NCBI GenBank assembly: GCA_039105265.1
Contig: JAPFFF010000001.1
Span: 2,356,001-2,420,000, forward strand
DNA: 64,000 nt
DNA from: Tritrichomonas musculus
Lineage: Eukaryota > Parabasalia > Tritrichomonadida > Tritrichomonadidae
Direction of reading: 5' to 3'
The position numbers and the translations under genes were made by a program. Within the stretch, counting starts at the first letter, position 1. Every line of letters begins with the position of its first letter. The notes beneath the pieces were generated by a model. It made no database searches. It was not told where the DNA came from and was given only the letters and a program-made list of their open reading frames with translations. Shown here piece by piece: positions 55,298 through 64,000 of the stretch.

Positions 55298-56974
55298 TTA
55301 ATAAGTTGGCTTGAACAATCTCAAAACGATTGCTCTATAAGGAGGAACATCAACATGAATTGGTGAATCAGGCTGCAAATTTGCCTCGAACTCATAATTG
55401 GCCAACAAATCACTTGCAGTGTATTTTCCAGGATGTAATTGCATTGCATCGAAAGCAGCCTTTGGAATATTAACGTCGCATGAGGCAGCATTATCATCAA
55501 AGTTTGCTATAATAAGTAATATTTCATCGTCTTTGTACCTTAAGAATGGATATTGGCGATTTGCAAGATGACCATTTACATACAATAAATCGAAGAAAGC
55601 TCCTTCTTTAATTGCTTTATGTGCCTTTGGCAACTGTAAGATGTTTTTATAATCTTCATATAAGTCAACTTGCTCAGTTGTGAGTGCTTTTTGATTATAA
55701 AATCCGTTTCTAAGAGCATCTGGTGACCAATAATCAAAGATTGTAGTTCTTCCATCTTCTCCACTGAATCCTTCACAGTCCATTCCTCTTTCACCAAACT
55801 CTTGTCCAGCATATATCATTACTGGATTCTTGTTCATCAAAACTTCAATTGTGAAGGCTGGTATGGCCTTAAGACCATTTCCTGCAAAGAAATCACTTCC
55901 AATTCTTTGTTCATCGTGGTTTTCGAGGAAGTAAAGCATATGATCCCAAATATCCATAGTATTTTCCCATCGATAGGTAATTTCTTGGGTAGCACAATTG
56001 TGGCAAATGCAGTTACGGAGTGTATCATACATACCAACTTTATCGTAAAGATAGTCGAAGCCTGATTGTATGTAATTTCGATATTGATTTGGATCATAAA
56101 CTTCTCCGATGAAAATAATATCAGGATATTGCATTTTGACGTTTCTTGTTGCAAATGCCCAGAAAGGAGCTGGAACCATTTCGGCCATATCGCATCTAAA
56201 TCCATCAATTCCCTTTGATGCCCAATAAATTAAAATTTCGGTCATCTTTTTCCATGTGCTTGGAGGTGGATCAAAGTGGCATGAATGACCACCTAAGAAG
56301 TCAATTCCATAATTGAGTTTAATGGCTTCATACCAATCATTGTATTCTGCACTTGGACAAATTCTGTCATTACCTGTAGCTTTCGCTGGATTTTCTTCAT
56401 ATACTTTTCCATCTGAATCTTTAACACCGCGAAGTGGTTCAGGTAAAACGAAAGGTTGACCTGGGAAATAATAAAAATTATTATTTGGAGAAAAGTGGGC
56501 TTTTTGATCATCCCCTTCGCCAAGATCTACAACACCATCTGGCTTAACAATTGAGTAATACTGGCGTGCAACGTGATTTGGTACAAAATCGAGAATGAAT
56601 TTCAATCCATTATCGTGCGTTCTCTTAATCAAAGCTTCAAATTCTTGCATTCTATTGTTAACATCAACAGCAAGATCTGGATCAACGTCAAAGTAATCTG
56701 CAACAGCATAAGATGAACCTGCTTTTCCTTTTACAATGGCAGGATGTTGACGTGGGATTCCGTAGGCTGAATAATCAGTTGTAGTTGCATGACGAATAAG
56801 GCCAGTGTACCAAACGTGTGTTATTCCGAATTTTTTTAATCGTTGGAGAATTTCTGGAGTGAAATCGTTGAACTTTCCGCAACCATTTTGTTCAATAGTT
56901 CCTTTTGGCTGGCATCTTTTAGATCGGTTTCCAAAAAGACGAGGTAAAACTTGATATATAACTATTTTTTCCAT
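55298..56974 (-). CDS. Alpha-amylase family protein (GH13), cytosolic
   Basis: The 558-residue enzyme should cleave alpha-1,4-glucan such as glycogen. All four GH13 signature regions are present: DFVPNH (about 126), GFRCDMAE with the Asp nucleophile (about 257), FIGEVYD with the acid-base Glu (about 290) and ENHDEQRI (about 352). The C-terminal beta domain follows (YRAIVLRLFK). There is no signal peptide, so it acts in the cytosol. Its start is preceded by ATCACTTATTTTTTA, a standard trichomonad initiator. The whole domain order and GQEFGERG loop look like bacterial GH13 enzymes, which fits the known bacterial gene transfer into trichomonads, but transfer is not shown here. Confidence 0.92.
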   Translation of the reverse strand: MEKIVIYQVLPRLFGNRSKRCQPKGTIEQNGCGKFNDFTPEILQRLKKFGITHVWYTGLIRHATTTDYSAYGIPRQHPAIVKGKAGSSYAVADYFDVDPDLAVDVNNRMQEFEALIKRTHDNGLKFILDFVPNHVARQYYSIVKPDGVVDLGEGDDQKAHFSPNNNFYYFPGQPFVLPEPLRGVKDSDGKVYEENPAKATGNDRICPSAEYNDWYEAIKLNYGIDFLGGHSCHFDPPPSTWKKMTEILIYWASKGIDGFRCDMAEMVPAPFWAFATRNVKMQYPDIIFIGEVYDPNQYRNYIQSGFDYLYDKVGMYDTLRNCICHNCATQEITYRWENTMDIWDHMLYFLENHDEQRIGSDFFAGNGLKAIPAFTIEVLMNKNPVMIYAGQEFGERGMDCEGFSGEDGRTTIFDYWSPDALRNGFYNQKALTTEQVDLYEDYKNILQLPKAHKAIKEGAFFDLLYVNGHLANRQYPFLRYKDDEILLIIANFDDNAASCDVNIPKAAFDAMQLHPGKYTASDLLANYEFEANLQPDSPIHVDVPPYRAIVLRLFKPTY

Positions 56975-58669
56975 TAAAAAATAAGTGATATAAGTTTAAT
57001 ATTTTCAATATTTACATTAAAATAAAATCATTCAAAAAGTTTCTTTTTATTTTTTTCTATCAACATAAAACAAAATTCAATCAAATAAAAATATAGGTTA
57101 AAAATATTGAATACTCAGAAGATAATTTTTTTTCTTAAATAGTAGTATTTGCAATACAATAGATAAGCTGGTTTTATAATTAAAAATGTCAATATTATTC
57201 AAAATAAAAAAAATATCGTTTTGAATTACAACGATACGCCGATAAAAAAAAACTTTGTTCAGCGTTTTTAGCGTCTTTATTTTATCTGGGTAAATTGATG
57301 AAATAAATATTAAAAAAGAGAGTAATGATTAATAGCATTATTAGAATTAATCAACCTAAAAAAAATAATATGTAATATTTTTTATGAAAAAATGAGGAAT
57401 TTATGGTTAAACAAAGGAATAAACTCATTTGACATATATATTGATGTACTTTAAATGTAAGCAAATAACGTTAGCACTTGTTTATAATTGAAAGCTTCAT
57501 CATTAGATATAATTTCAAAAAAAAAAGATAAAGATATAAAAATATCATAAAATTAGTTTTTTCATCTAAAAGTGGCAAGGTTAAATAATATTTTAAATCA
57601 ATATTATTATTTCAATTGATAGATATCTATTACATGTGTAAGTTTTTGAATCTAAAATTCTATAAATATACAATTCTACGGGATATAACATATTTTTTGT
57701 TTTTTTATATAACAAATAAAACTACATTATTGAGATATTTCCATAAATCGTCAATTAAGAGATTCACAATTTTGAGTACTTTACAAAAATAAATATTCAA
57801 TTAGGGTTTTATATAAAATTGCGGTTATCCTCAATTTTGAATGCCCCCTTGAAAATCAAATTCAATTTTTTCTGATAAAAGTACCGATTTAGAGATCACG
57901 ATCAATAAACAAAATCATTAAAATCGATATGGGCCATTATATTAAATATCATCAAACATGATTAATTTACTGATTTATTTTGTGTCCTAGAAAGACTAGT
58001 TAGATTATTTTTTACATTTAATATATTTTTTTAAACTTTTGTTTTTGGTATGAAATATGGCAAAAATATTGAAATTGCGAATTTATAAATGTTTTTGGGT
58101 GTCTAGCATGAATTTTTTAGTTTTCTACTTATCTTATTTGATATCTTTTAACAGATAATCCAGTTCATTAAAATAGTAAAAGAAAAAAGATCTTCCTGAT
58201 ATTTAGTAAATTTAAGTATACATAAATTAGCACTAATACCTGAAATTTTAGATAATTTTTTGACATTTGAAAATTATAGTTTTCTAATAGAAAATACAAA
58301 TATGATTATATTTATTATCATTCCTAATAGTTTATGCAATACATAACATTTGATTTTAAAGTTTTTGAATATAGATAACTAATCAATAATTTGGAATAAT
58401 TGAAAAATATTCATAATTAAATATTGATAATTAGTTCACAACTTTAATAATTATTATATTTATTAAATTAAAATCATATAGATGATTTAAATGTTGAGAT
58501 AAATAAAAAACAAAGATTAAAATATTGAATAGTTTACATATTATGTTTTCTGAGTTTAAAAACCCTATATTCAATCTTCTTGATATAATAAAATCTTTTT
58601 GTCAAACTCATTACTCAACCAAAACGAAAAAAAGTTAAATTATATAATAAAAAAATATAAAAAATTTAT
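56975..58669. other. Intergenic stretch, 1.7 kb, no gene seen
   Basis: Very AT-rich on both strands with frequent stops. No repeats with clear ends and no RNA gene were seen. Confidence 0.7.
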
Positions 58670-61600
58670 TTACTTACGATTTGCAGCCATTGATAAGTAT
58701 ATATCAGATTTATCTTTATCGGCGGGTATTCCGTCACCATTTTTGAGCATCATTCCCAAATTGTACATAGCATCTGTATTGCCTTTATCAGCTGCCAATT
58801 TATAGTAACGGGCGGCCTCTGGTTTGTTAGCATCTACAGATTCACCATTTTGCAAGATTACTGCGTAATCGTACATTGCGACCACGAAACCGTTATCGGC
58901 GGACTTTTTATAGCATTGGACGGCCAACTGCTTATTAGGAGGATTTCCATAATAATATATCAATGCCTGCGAGTAAGCACTATAAGCCTCATCATTAGTC
59001 AAATCGTAAGCGATTTGATAATATTTCGCGGCCTCTTTGATATTTACCTGTCCCAGTCTTCCAGACTTAATCAAGGACGCGTAGTACAAGACATGATTCA
59101 AATTATTAGAGCTAGCGGCCTTCTTATAATAGTAGAGAGCCTTGCTTTTGTCGACCATTATGATGACGCCATCTTCGAGCAATTTTGCATATCTGAAAGA
59201 GGAATCGGGATGATTCATGTCAGCTGATCTCTGATAAAGATCGACAGCCTTGAGTCTATCTGACTTAATCATGCAAATATCCTCGAGTATTTGCGCATAC
59301 TTGTACATCGAGTCAGGATAGTTGTAACTAGCTGCCTTTCGATACAATTCAACAGCTCTGTTGTTGTCTGATCGATTCTTGCTTTTCTCGAGGAATTGTG
59401 CATACTTGTGCATCGATGGCGGATGACTCATTGATGCTGCTTTCTCGTATAATCTTAAAGGCTCTCTTTTCTTTCCTTTTGCCTTGCCTTCTTCAATCAT
59501 TTTTGCATATCTGTACATGCACTCAGGGACGTCAGAATACGCACCAGTTCTAAAGTACCTTGCAGATGTCTGCAATGCATCCTGCGATTTTTCTGGATGC
59601 TCCAATTCTTCCTCTTTTTCGTAGAGCTGATAATACAATTTGCCCATTTCTGTGCAGTTTTCATTTGTTATCTTCGAGCTCTCAACGAGTGACAAGTAAG
59701 TAGTAAGACAGTCATAAAAGTTTCCTTTAAATGCGGCGTTTTTGAGATAATTGCCGATTTTTTCATAATCAGGCTCTTCTGTTGTCTTGTTCTTATATAA
59801 AAACATGGCATACATTCCGATGGTGTCCGGCGAGGCGCCTTCAGCTGCCTTCTCCATGTCGGCGATCGATTCGCTTATACTGATGATATAGATAGGCTCT
59901 TTTGTCAATTCATGGGCAATGCTCGATATGACATACATGTTGTGTGCTGCCTTGTACATGCTGTCGTACTCTTCGGCCTTGCTATGCTTGGTAAACGCTT
60001 TCTCACATGCTTCAATTTCTGCACCACATTGCTTCTTGAAACACTCGATGTGATGATCGTCATAGGCTTCCGCTTCCGCTTCTTCTTCCTCTTCTTCAAT
60101 AACAACTTCTTCTTCTTGCTTTTGCTCTTCTTCTGCTTTTTCAGGTTGTTGTTCGTCTTCAATTTTTTCTGTCTTTGGTTCTTCTTCTGGCTTCTTGTCA
60201 AAGTCGCCAGACTTCATCATCGATCGAAATGGAAAGTATGGTATCAGCAGTTCTTCTTCTGGTTTCTTGTTAAAGTCTCCAGACTTCATTATTGATTGGA
60301 GTGGCATTTGCGGAGGTTGATTTTCAGCAGGATTTTGTGGAGCTTGTGATTCTTGTGGCTGCTTGTTTTCTTCTGGCTTTTGTGCTGCTTGTTCTGGTTG
60401 GTTTTCTTTTTGCTTTTCATCTTGCTTTTTCTTTTCGGCTTGTTTTTGCTTTTCGAGGCTTTCGCTTGTCATGTGCTTTTTGATGAATTTCTCTTTTTTC
60501 TCAGCAAGAATTTTGGCAATGTTTTCATTGAATTGCCTTTCTAACTCTTCTTCTCGCGCTATTTCGGCCTTAGTCTTTGGCTTGGGCTTCTTGGCAATCT
60601 CAACTTTTTCTTCTTTCTTTGGTTCTTCTTTCTGCTTGTCACTTTTTGCATTTTCTTCTTTTGCATTGTTTTCATTACTCTCCATCTTCTTCGGTTCTTT
60701 CTTCTTGTCTTTGTTATCTTCAGCCTTCACGTGCTTACTTTCGTTATCTTCAGCTTTCACGTGCTTACTTTCGTTATCTTCAGCTTTCTCTTGCTTACTT
60801 TCGTTATCTTCAGCTTTCTCTTGCTTACTTTCGTTATCTTCAGCTTTCACATGCTTACTTTCGTTATCTTCAGCCTTCTCTTGTTGCTGTTCACTCTTTG
60901 GCTTAACATCTTCACTCTTCTTGTTTTCGTTATCTTCAGCCTTCTCCTGCTGTTGTTCGCTCTTTGGCTTGCTTTCGTCGTTTTCAACTTGCTCTATTTT
61001 GACACTTTTTTCTTTCTTTGGCTTGTGACTCTTCTCTTGTTCATCTGTTACTTTGTTCTCGTTATTACCGTCTTCTTTCAATGATTTGTCACTTTTTGCC
61101 TTCTTTGTCTTGGCTCTTGTATCGTTGCCACTTTTTGTGTCAAGAATTGGCTCACTCTTTGCTTTGGTGATATCCATCCTTCCATCTTTCTGCTTGCCAC
61201 TTTTGTCTTTCTTTGACTTGTGCTCCTTCTCTTGCTCTTTGTCACTTTTTTCTTCAAAATCAACCTTTTCTAATTTGACACTTTTTGCTTTCTTTGCCTT
61301 TGGCTTCTTCTCATGTTTATTATTTTCAACTTTTTCTTGTTTGTCACTGTTTGTTTTCTTTATCTTTGGCTTCTTTCCTTGTTCATCATCTTCAACCTTC
61401 TCCTGCTTGTCACTTTTTTGCTTATCTTCAACCTTTTCTTTATTGCCACTTTTTTGCTCATCTTCAACTTTTTCTTTATTGCCACTTTTTTGTTCATCTT
61501 CAACTTTTTCTTGTTTGCCACTTTTTTCTTTCTTTTCTTTAGATTTCTTTTCGTGATCTTTGTCACTTTTCTTGTCATCTTTGGCTGCGTTGTCATCATC

Positions 61601-62662
61601 GTCATCTTTCATTAACTTGGCACTTTTTGCTTTCTTTGTTGTGACTGCAGTTTCATTGTCACTTTTCTTCTCAATTATTGGCTCACTTTTTGTTTTGGTA
61701 ACTTTTGTGTCATTGCCACTTTTTGACTTATCGTTGTCACTTTTCCTGTTAGATAAACTTTCAATGTAACTGAAGTACTTCTCTTTATCAACCCTCTTTG
61801 TTATGAAGTTTGAGTCCGTTTTCAATAAATCGACTATTTGGTCAAATGTTGGACGGTTACTTGGCTTTTGGTCCCAGCACTTTTCTATCAAATTTAGATA
61901 GACTTTTGGTAACGTCGTGTTAATCTTCGGACGGGCTCCTTTTGTAACTTTTTTAACTATTTTGGAATGATCCTCTTTACCGAATGGCTTTTCTTTTGTT
62001 AGCAGTTCGTATACTATCATTGCAAATGCGTAGACGTCTCCTTGCTTTGTATATTTGAAATCTTTGAAAAACTCTGGAGGTAAGTAGGATACTGTACCGT
62101 GGATTTTGCTTGCTGATTCAATTGTTTTCTTGCTAAAAACATCATGCTCGATTTGTGAAATGGCATAATCGGTAATATAAGGATTATTATTATCATCAAC
62201 AATAATGTTTTCTGTTTTCAGATTCGAATGAATAACATCATGCGAGTGCAAAAATGACATTCCTTTTGCTATACCATAAATAGTTATTAACTTATCTGTG
62301 CTACTTAACTTTTGCTCTGCCTTTCCTTCTTTTTCTAATTGAATAATTTGATGAAGCGACTTATTGGAAACATATTCACTAACTATTGCGGAAGTTTGAT
62401 TGTGTGGATAATGCTTAATTGGACTAAAACCTATAAATTGTGTAATTGATGGAAATTCAAGCTTTAATACTGTATCAATTTCCTGCGAAACGTTCTTTGC
62501 TATTTTTTTATCATCTTTTTTATGGATTGATTTTTTCAAAATTTTGATGGCATGCGTTGTTTCAGCATTTTTAGATTTTAGCAGAAAAACTTCGCTTACT
62601 GGACCTTCTCCGATGCGATCAGAAATACTGTATTGATCAAGATCAATAAAATTGTTCGACAT
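58670..62662 (-). CDS. Pseudokinase-like domain, long charged linker and Sel1 repeats
   Basis: The 1330-residue protein starts MSNNFIDLDQYSISDRIG after a TTTCATTATTAAT initiator. Residues 10-285 are a protein kinase fold: glycine loop GEGPVSEVF, lysine in HAIKILKK, and PPEFF in the activation segment. The catalytic HRD is HSN (VIHSNLKTENII), so the Asp base is Asn, and DFG is DYA (ITDYAISQ). It is thus probably a pseudokinase. Residues about 310-830 are Lys/Glu/Asp repeats, including NKEKVEDEQKSG and KAEDNESKHV units. From about 1000 to the end there are around nine Sel1/TPR-like repeats (YRKAASYNYPDSMYKYAQ, YKLAADKGNTDAMYNLG), which bind partner proteins. Such kinase-Sel1 fusions are typical of trichomonads. 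Confidence 0.9.
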   Translation of the reverse strand: MSNNFIDLDQYSISDRIGEGPVSEVFLLKSKNAETTHAIKILKKSIHKKDDKKIAKNVSQEIDTVLKLEFPSITQFIGFSPIKHYPHNQTSAIVSEYVSNKSLHQIIQLEKEGKAEQKLSSTDKLITIYGIAKGMSFLHSHDVIHSNLKTENIIVDDNNNPYITDYAISQIEHDVFSKKTIESASKIHGTVSYLPPEFFKDFKYTKQGDVYAFAMIVYELLTKEKPFGKEDHSKIVKKVTKGARPKINTTLPKVYLNLIEKCWDQKPSNRPTFDQIVDLLKTDSNFITKRVDKEKYFSYIESLSNRKSDNDKSKSGNDTKVTKTKSEPIIEKKSDNETAVTTKKAKSAKLMKDDDDDNAAKDDKKSDKDHEKKSKEKKEKSGKQEKVEDEQKSGNKEKVEDEQKSGNKEKVEDKQKSDKQEKVEDDEQGKKPKIKKTNSDKQEKVENNKHEKKPKAKKAKSVKLEKVDFEEKSDKEQEKEHKSKKDKSGKQKDGRMDITKAKSEPILDTKSGNDTRAKTKKAKSDKSLKEDGNNENKVTDEQEKSHKPKKEKSVKIEQVENDESKPKSEQQQEKAEDNENKKSEDVKPKSEQQQEKAEDNESKHVKAEDNESKQEKAEDNESKQEKAEDNESKHVKAEDNESKHVKAEDNKDKKKEPKKMESNENNAKEENAKSDKQKEEPKKEEKVEIAKKPKPKTKAEIAREEELERQFNENIAKILAEKKEKFIKKHMTSESLEKQKQAEKKKQDEKQKENQPEQAAQKPEENKQPQESQAPQNPAENQPPQMPLQSIMKSGDFNKKPEEELLIPYFPFRSMMKSGDFDKKPEEEPKTEKIEDEQQPEKAEEEQKQEEEVVIEEEEEEAEAEAYDDHHIECFKKQCGAEIEACEKAFTKHSKAEEYDSMYKAAHNMYVISSIAHELTKEPIYIISISESIADMEKAAEGASPDTIGMYAMFLYKNKTTEEPDYEKIGNYLKNAAFKGNFYDCLTTYLSLVESSKITNENCTEMGKLYYQLYEKEEELEHPEKSQDALQTSARYFRTGAYSDVPECMYRYAKMIEEGKAKGKKREPLRLYEKAASMSHPPSMHKYAQFLEKSKNRSDNNRAVELYRKAASYNYPDSMYKYAQILEDICMIKSDRLKAVDLYQRSADMNHPDSSFRYAKLLEDGVIIMVDKSKALYYYKKAASSNNLNHVLYYASLIKSGRLGQVNIKEAAKYYQIAYDLTNDEAYSAYSQALIYYYGNPPNKQLAVQCYKKSADNGFVVAMYDYAVILQNGESVDANKPEAARYYKLAADKGNTDAMYNLGMMLKNGDGIPADKDKSDIYLSMAANRK
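60721..60869 (-). repeat. Tandem repeat inside the kinase linker
   Basis: A 30-bp unit that encodes KAEDNESKHV or KAEDNESKQE occurs about five times in a row, with near-identical bases. It suggests recent expansion or contraction. Confidence 0.8.
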
Positions 62663-64000
62663 TAATAATGAAAGAAAACCAAGATTATTAATTGAATAGT
62701 TATTTTTGTTTTTTTGAAAATTGAGATTTTTTTCATCGTATAATGGTCAAATCACTACTATTCAAATTTCGATAGTTTTAGGATTTAATCATTCAAAAAT
62801 TTTGAAAGTTTGAATTTTTTCTAAGTAATAATTGAACTGGTTAGTATTTCAATAGTTACACCAAAATTTTTTACAACTTTTTCTGATAAATGAACAATAA
62901 ACTTTCATCTTTAATTATTTTGTTTTTTTGAGCATAATTTCGCTTAAATAAAGAATGACTATTTCTGCAAAATTATATTAAAAAAGAAGAAATATGATTT
63001 GCTCATAAAAAATTATTTCAAAAAATATAATTTGAATTGATGATAAGTTTTATACTACAAGAAATTGTTTTTGCAAAACAATGAATCTTTATTTAATTTC
63101 CTAAAAAAAATAATATAGATAAATTTTCTGATTTTTAAAAAATATGTAATTATTTTCATAAAAATTTTAGTTTTGGTGAACTATAGTAAATAATTTTGGA
63201 ACATTTAGAAGCAATAAAACTTTTTCGTCGTAAAACATATCTATTATTTAGTAATTTTTAAAAAAAGATATATATTTTGAAGTTTTACTTTAAATTAATT
63301 TCAATATATGAGTTATATATTTATATTACAACGTGGACAAACAAATAATTTGAAATTTTGTGGGAATGTAGTATTTGGATAATAATTAATATTAATTGTA
63401 TTATTATTAGGAAAAGAAGCAAGAAATAAATTACCGCATGCATTTGAATAATTAAGAAGAAAGCCAGCTTTTTAAATTGTAGTTAAAGCAATTCTTTATA
63501 ATATGATCACCGTAATAGAATGTAAAATACTATTTACATATCAAAACATGAAAACAACGATGAATGAACAAATATAAATAAACATTTTGAAATAATAAGC
63601 AAATATAGTCCTGTTGAATTTACAGAAAATGTTGATTTTAAGGAATTGAGTTTCTTATTCATCTTTTTATTTATTTGCTTTATTTTATTTTATATTTCAA
63701 ATTTTAAGTTGTGATTTTGAAAATTATTTTTGAGATGAGTCCGTTACGGTTTGAACTGTCTGAAAATCGGGTGATGATTGATGGTGACGTTGTTCGCTTT
63801 TACTGTTGTCACTTTTTCTGTCAATTCTCTAATCTGTGACTTCAGAGATTCCAACTAATTAGATAATTCTGTCCGAATTCGTGAAATCTTTTCTTTCACT
63901 TTATGCTTCTTTTTCTTTTTTTAGATTCTCTTGCATCTTCCTAGGAAGTTGAATTTCACTTGCTATTCTTTCACTTTATGCTTCTTTTTCTTTTTTAGAT
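62663..64000. other. Right-end stretch without a firm gene
   Basis: AT-rich to about 63700. The last 300 bases are less AT-rich. On the minus strand they contain broken coding-like pieces such as LTEKVTTVKANNVTIN, so a decayed coiled-coil gene is likely. A unit beginning TTCTTTCACTTTATGCTTCT occurs at about 63891 and again at about 63966, running to the edge. Confidence 0.5.

Noticed and set aside
60363-61556. Several Ser/Leu/Phe-rich plus-strand open frames
   Set aside because: They are antisense shadows of the Lys/Glu repeats in the kinase linker.

Overview
The window is AT-rich eukaryotic DNA from a protist, most likely a trichomonad (Parabasalia, Tritrichomonas or Trichomonas type). Three things point there. 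No gene shows introns. Host genes start within about 20 bases of an initiator-like TCA-pyrimidine-T-A/T motif (seen before the amylase, kinase and NADAR genes). The window also holds a Cys-rich surface protein, a kinase with Sel1 repeats, and a Polinton whose relatives are abundant in this group. The species call is inference.

Left flank (1-5600): start of a BTB-like gene running off the edge, a tRNA-Arg(TCT), a CXXC-rich surface protein, a 578-bp MITE-like element bounded by TTAA, and a NADAR gene whose last third lies in another frame.

Centre (5606-53068): one 47.5-kb Polinton/Maverick with 230-bp terminal inverted repeats that read as identical, AG...CT ends and a 5-bp AAATT target duplication. 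It looks young and whole or nearly whole (at most one or two apparent breaks). It is far longer than the 15-25 kb usual for the family. The left 17 kb carries early-type genes: integrase, SF3 helicase, protein-primed DNA polymerase B, a KilA-N protein, a mucin-like membrane protein and many small coiled-coil proteins. Many of these share a promoter made of an AACGGTTTTGACA-like box and a TCACTTTTATTTTT initiator. The right 28 kb carries virion-type genes: small basic proteins, two fibre-like proteins, a penton candidate, two tandem major capsid proteins, a packaging ATPase and a 3857-residue repeat protein. Their promoters are different and lack that box. Four outermost genes, two at each end, sit on mirror-image divergent promoters. 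No maturation protease was recognised.

Right flank (53074-64000): decayed transposon-like sequence, a strong palindrome pair, a cytosolic GH13 amylase, a 1.7-kb empty stretch, a large pseudokinase-linker-Sel1 protein, and a non-coding end with a short direct repeat.

Reading of the element: integrase and TIRs give insertion, pPolB plus helicase give replication, the ATPase and capsid proteins give packaging, and the fibres and membrane glycoprotein suggest receptor binding or surface display. The layout is that of an integrated virus rather than a plain transposon.
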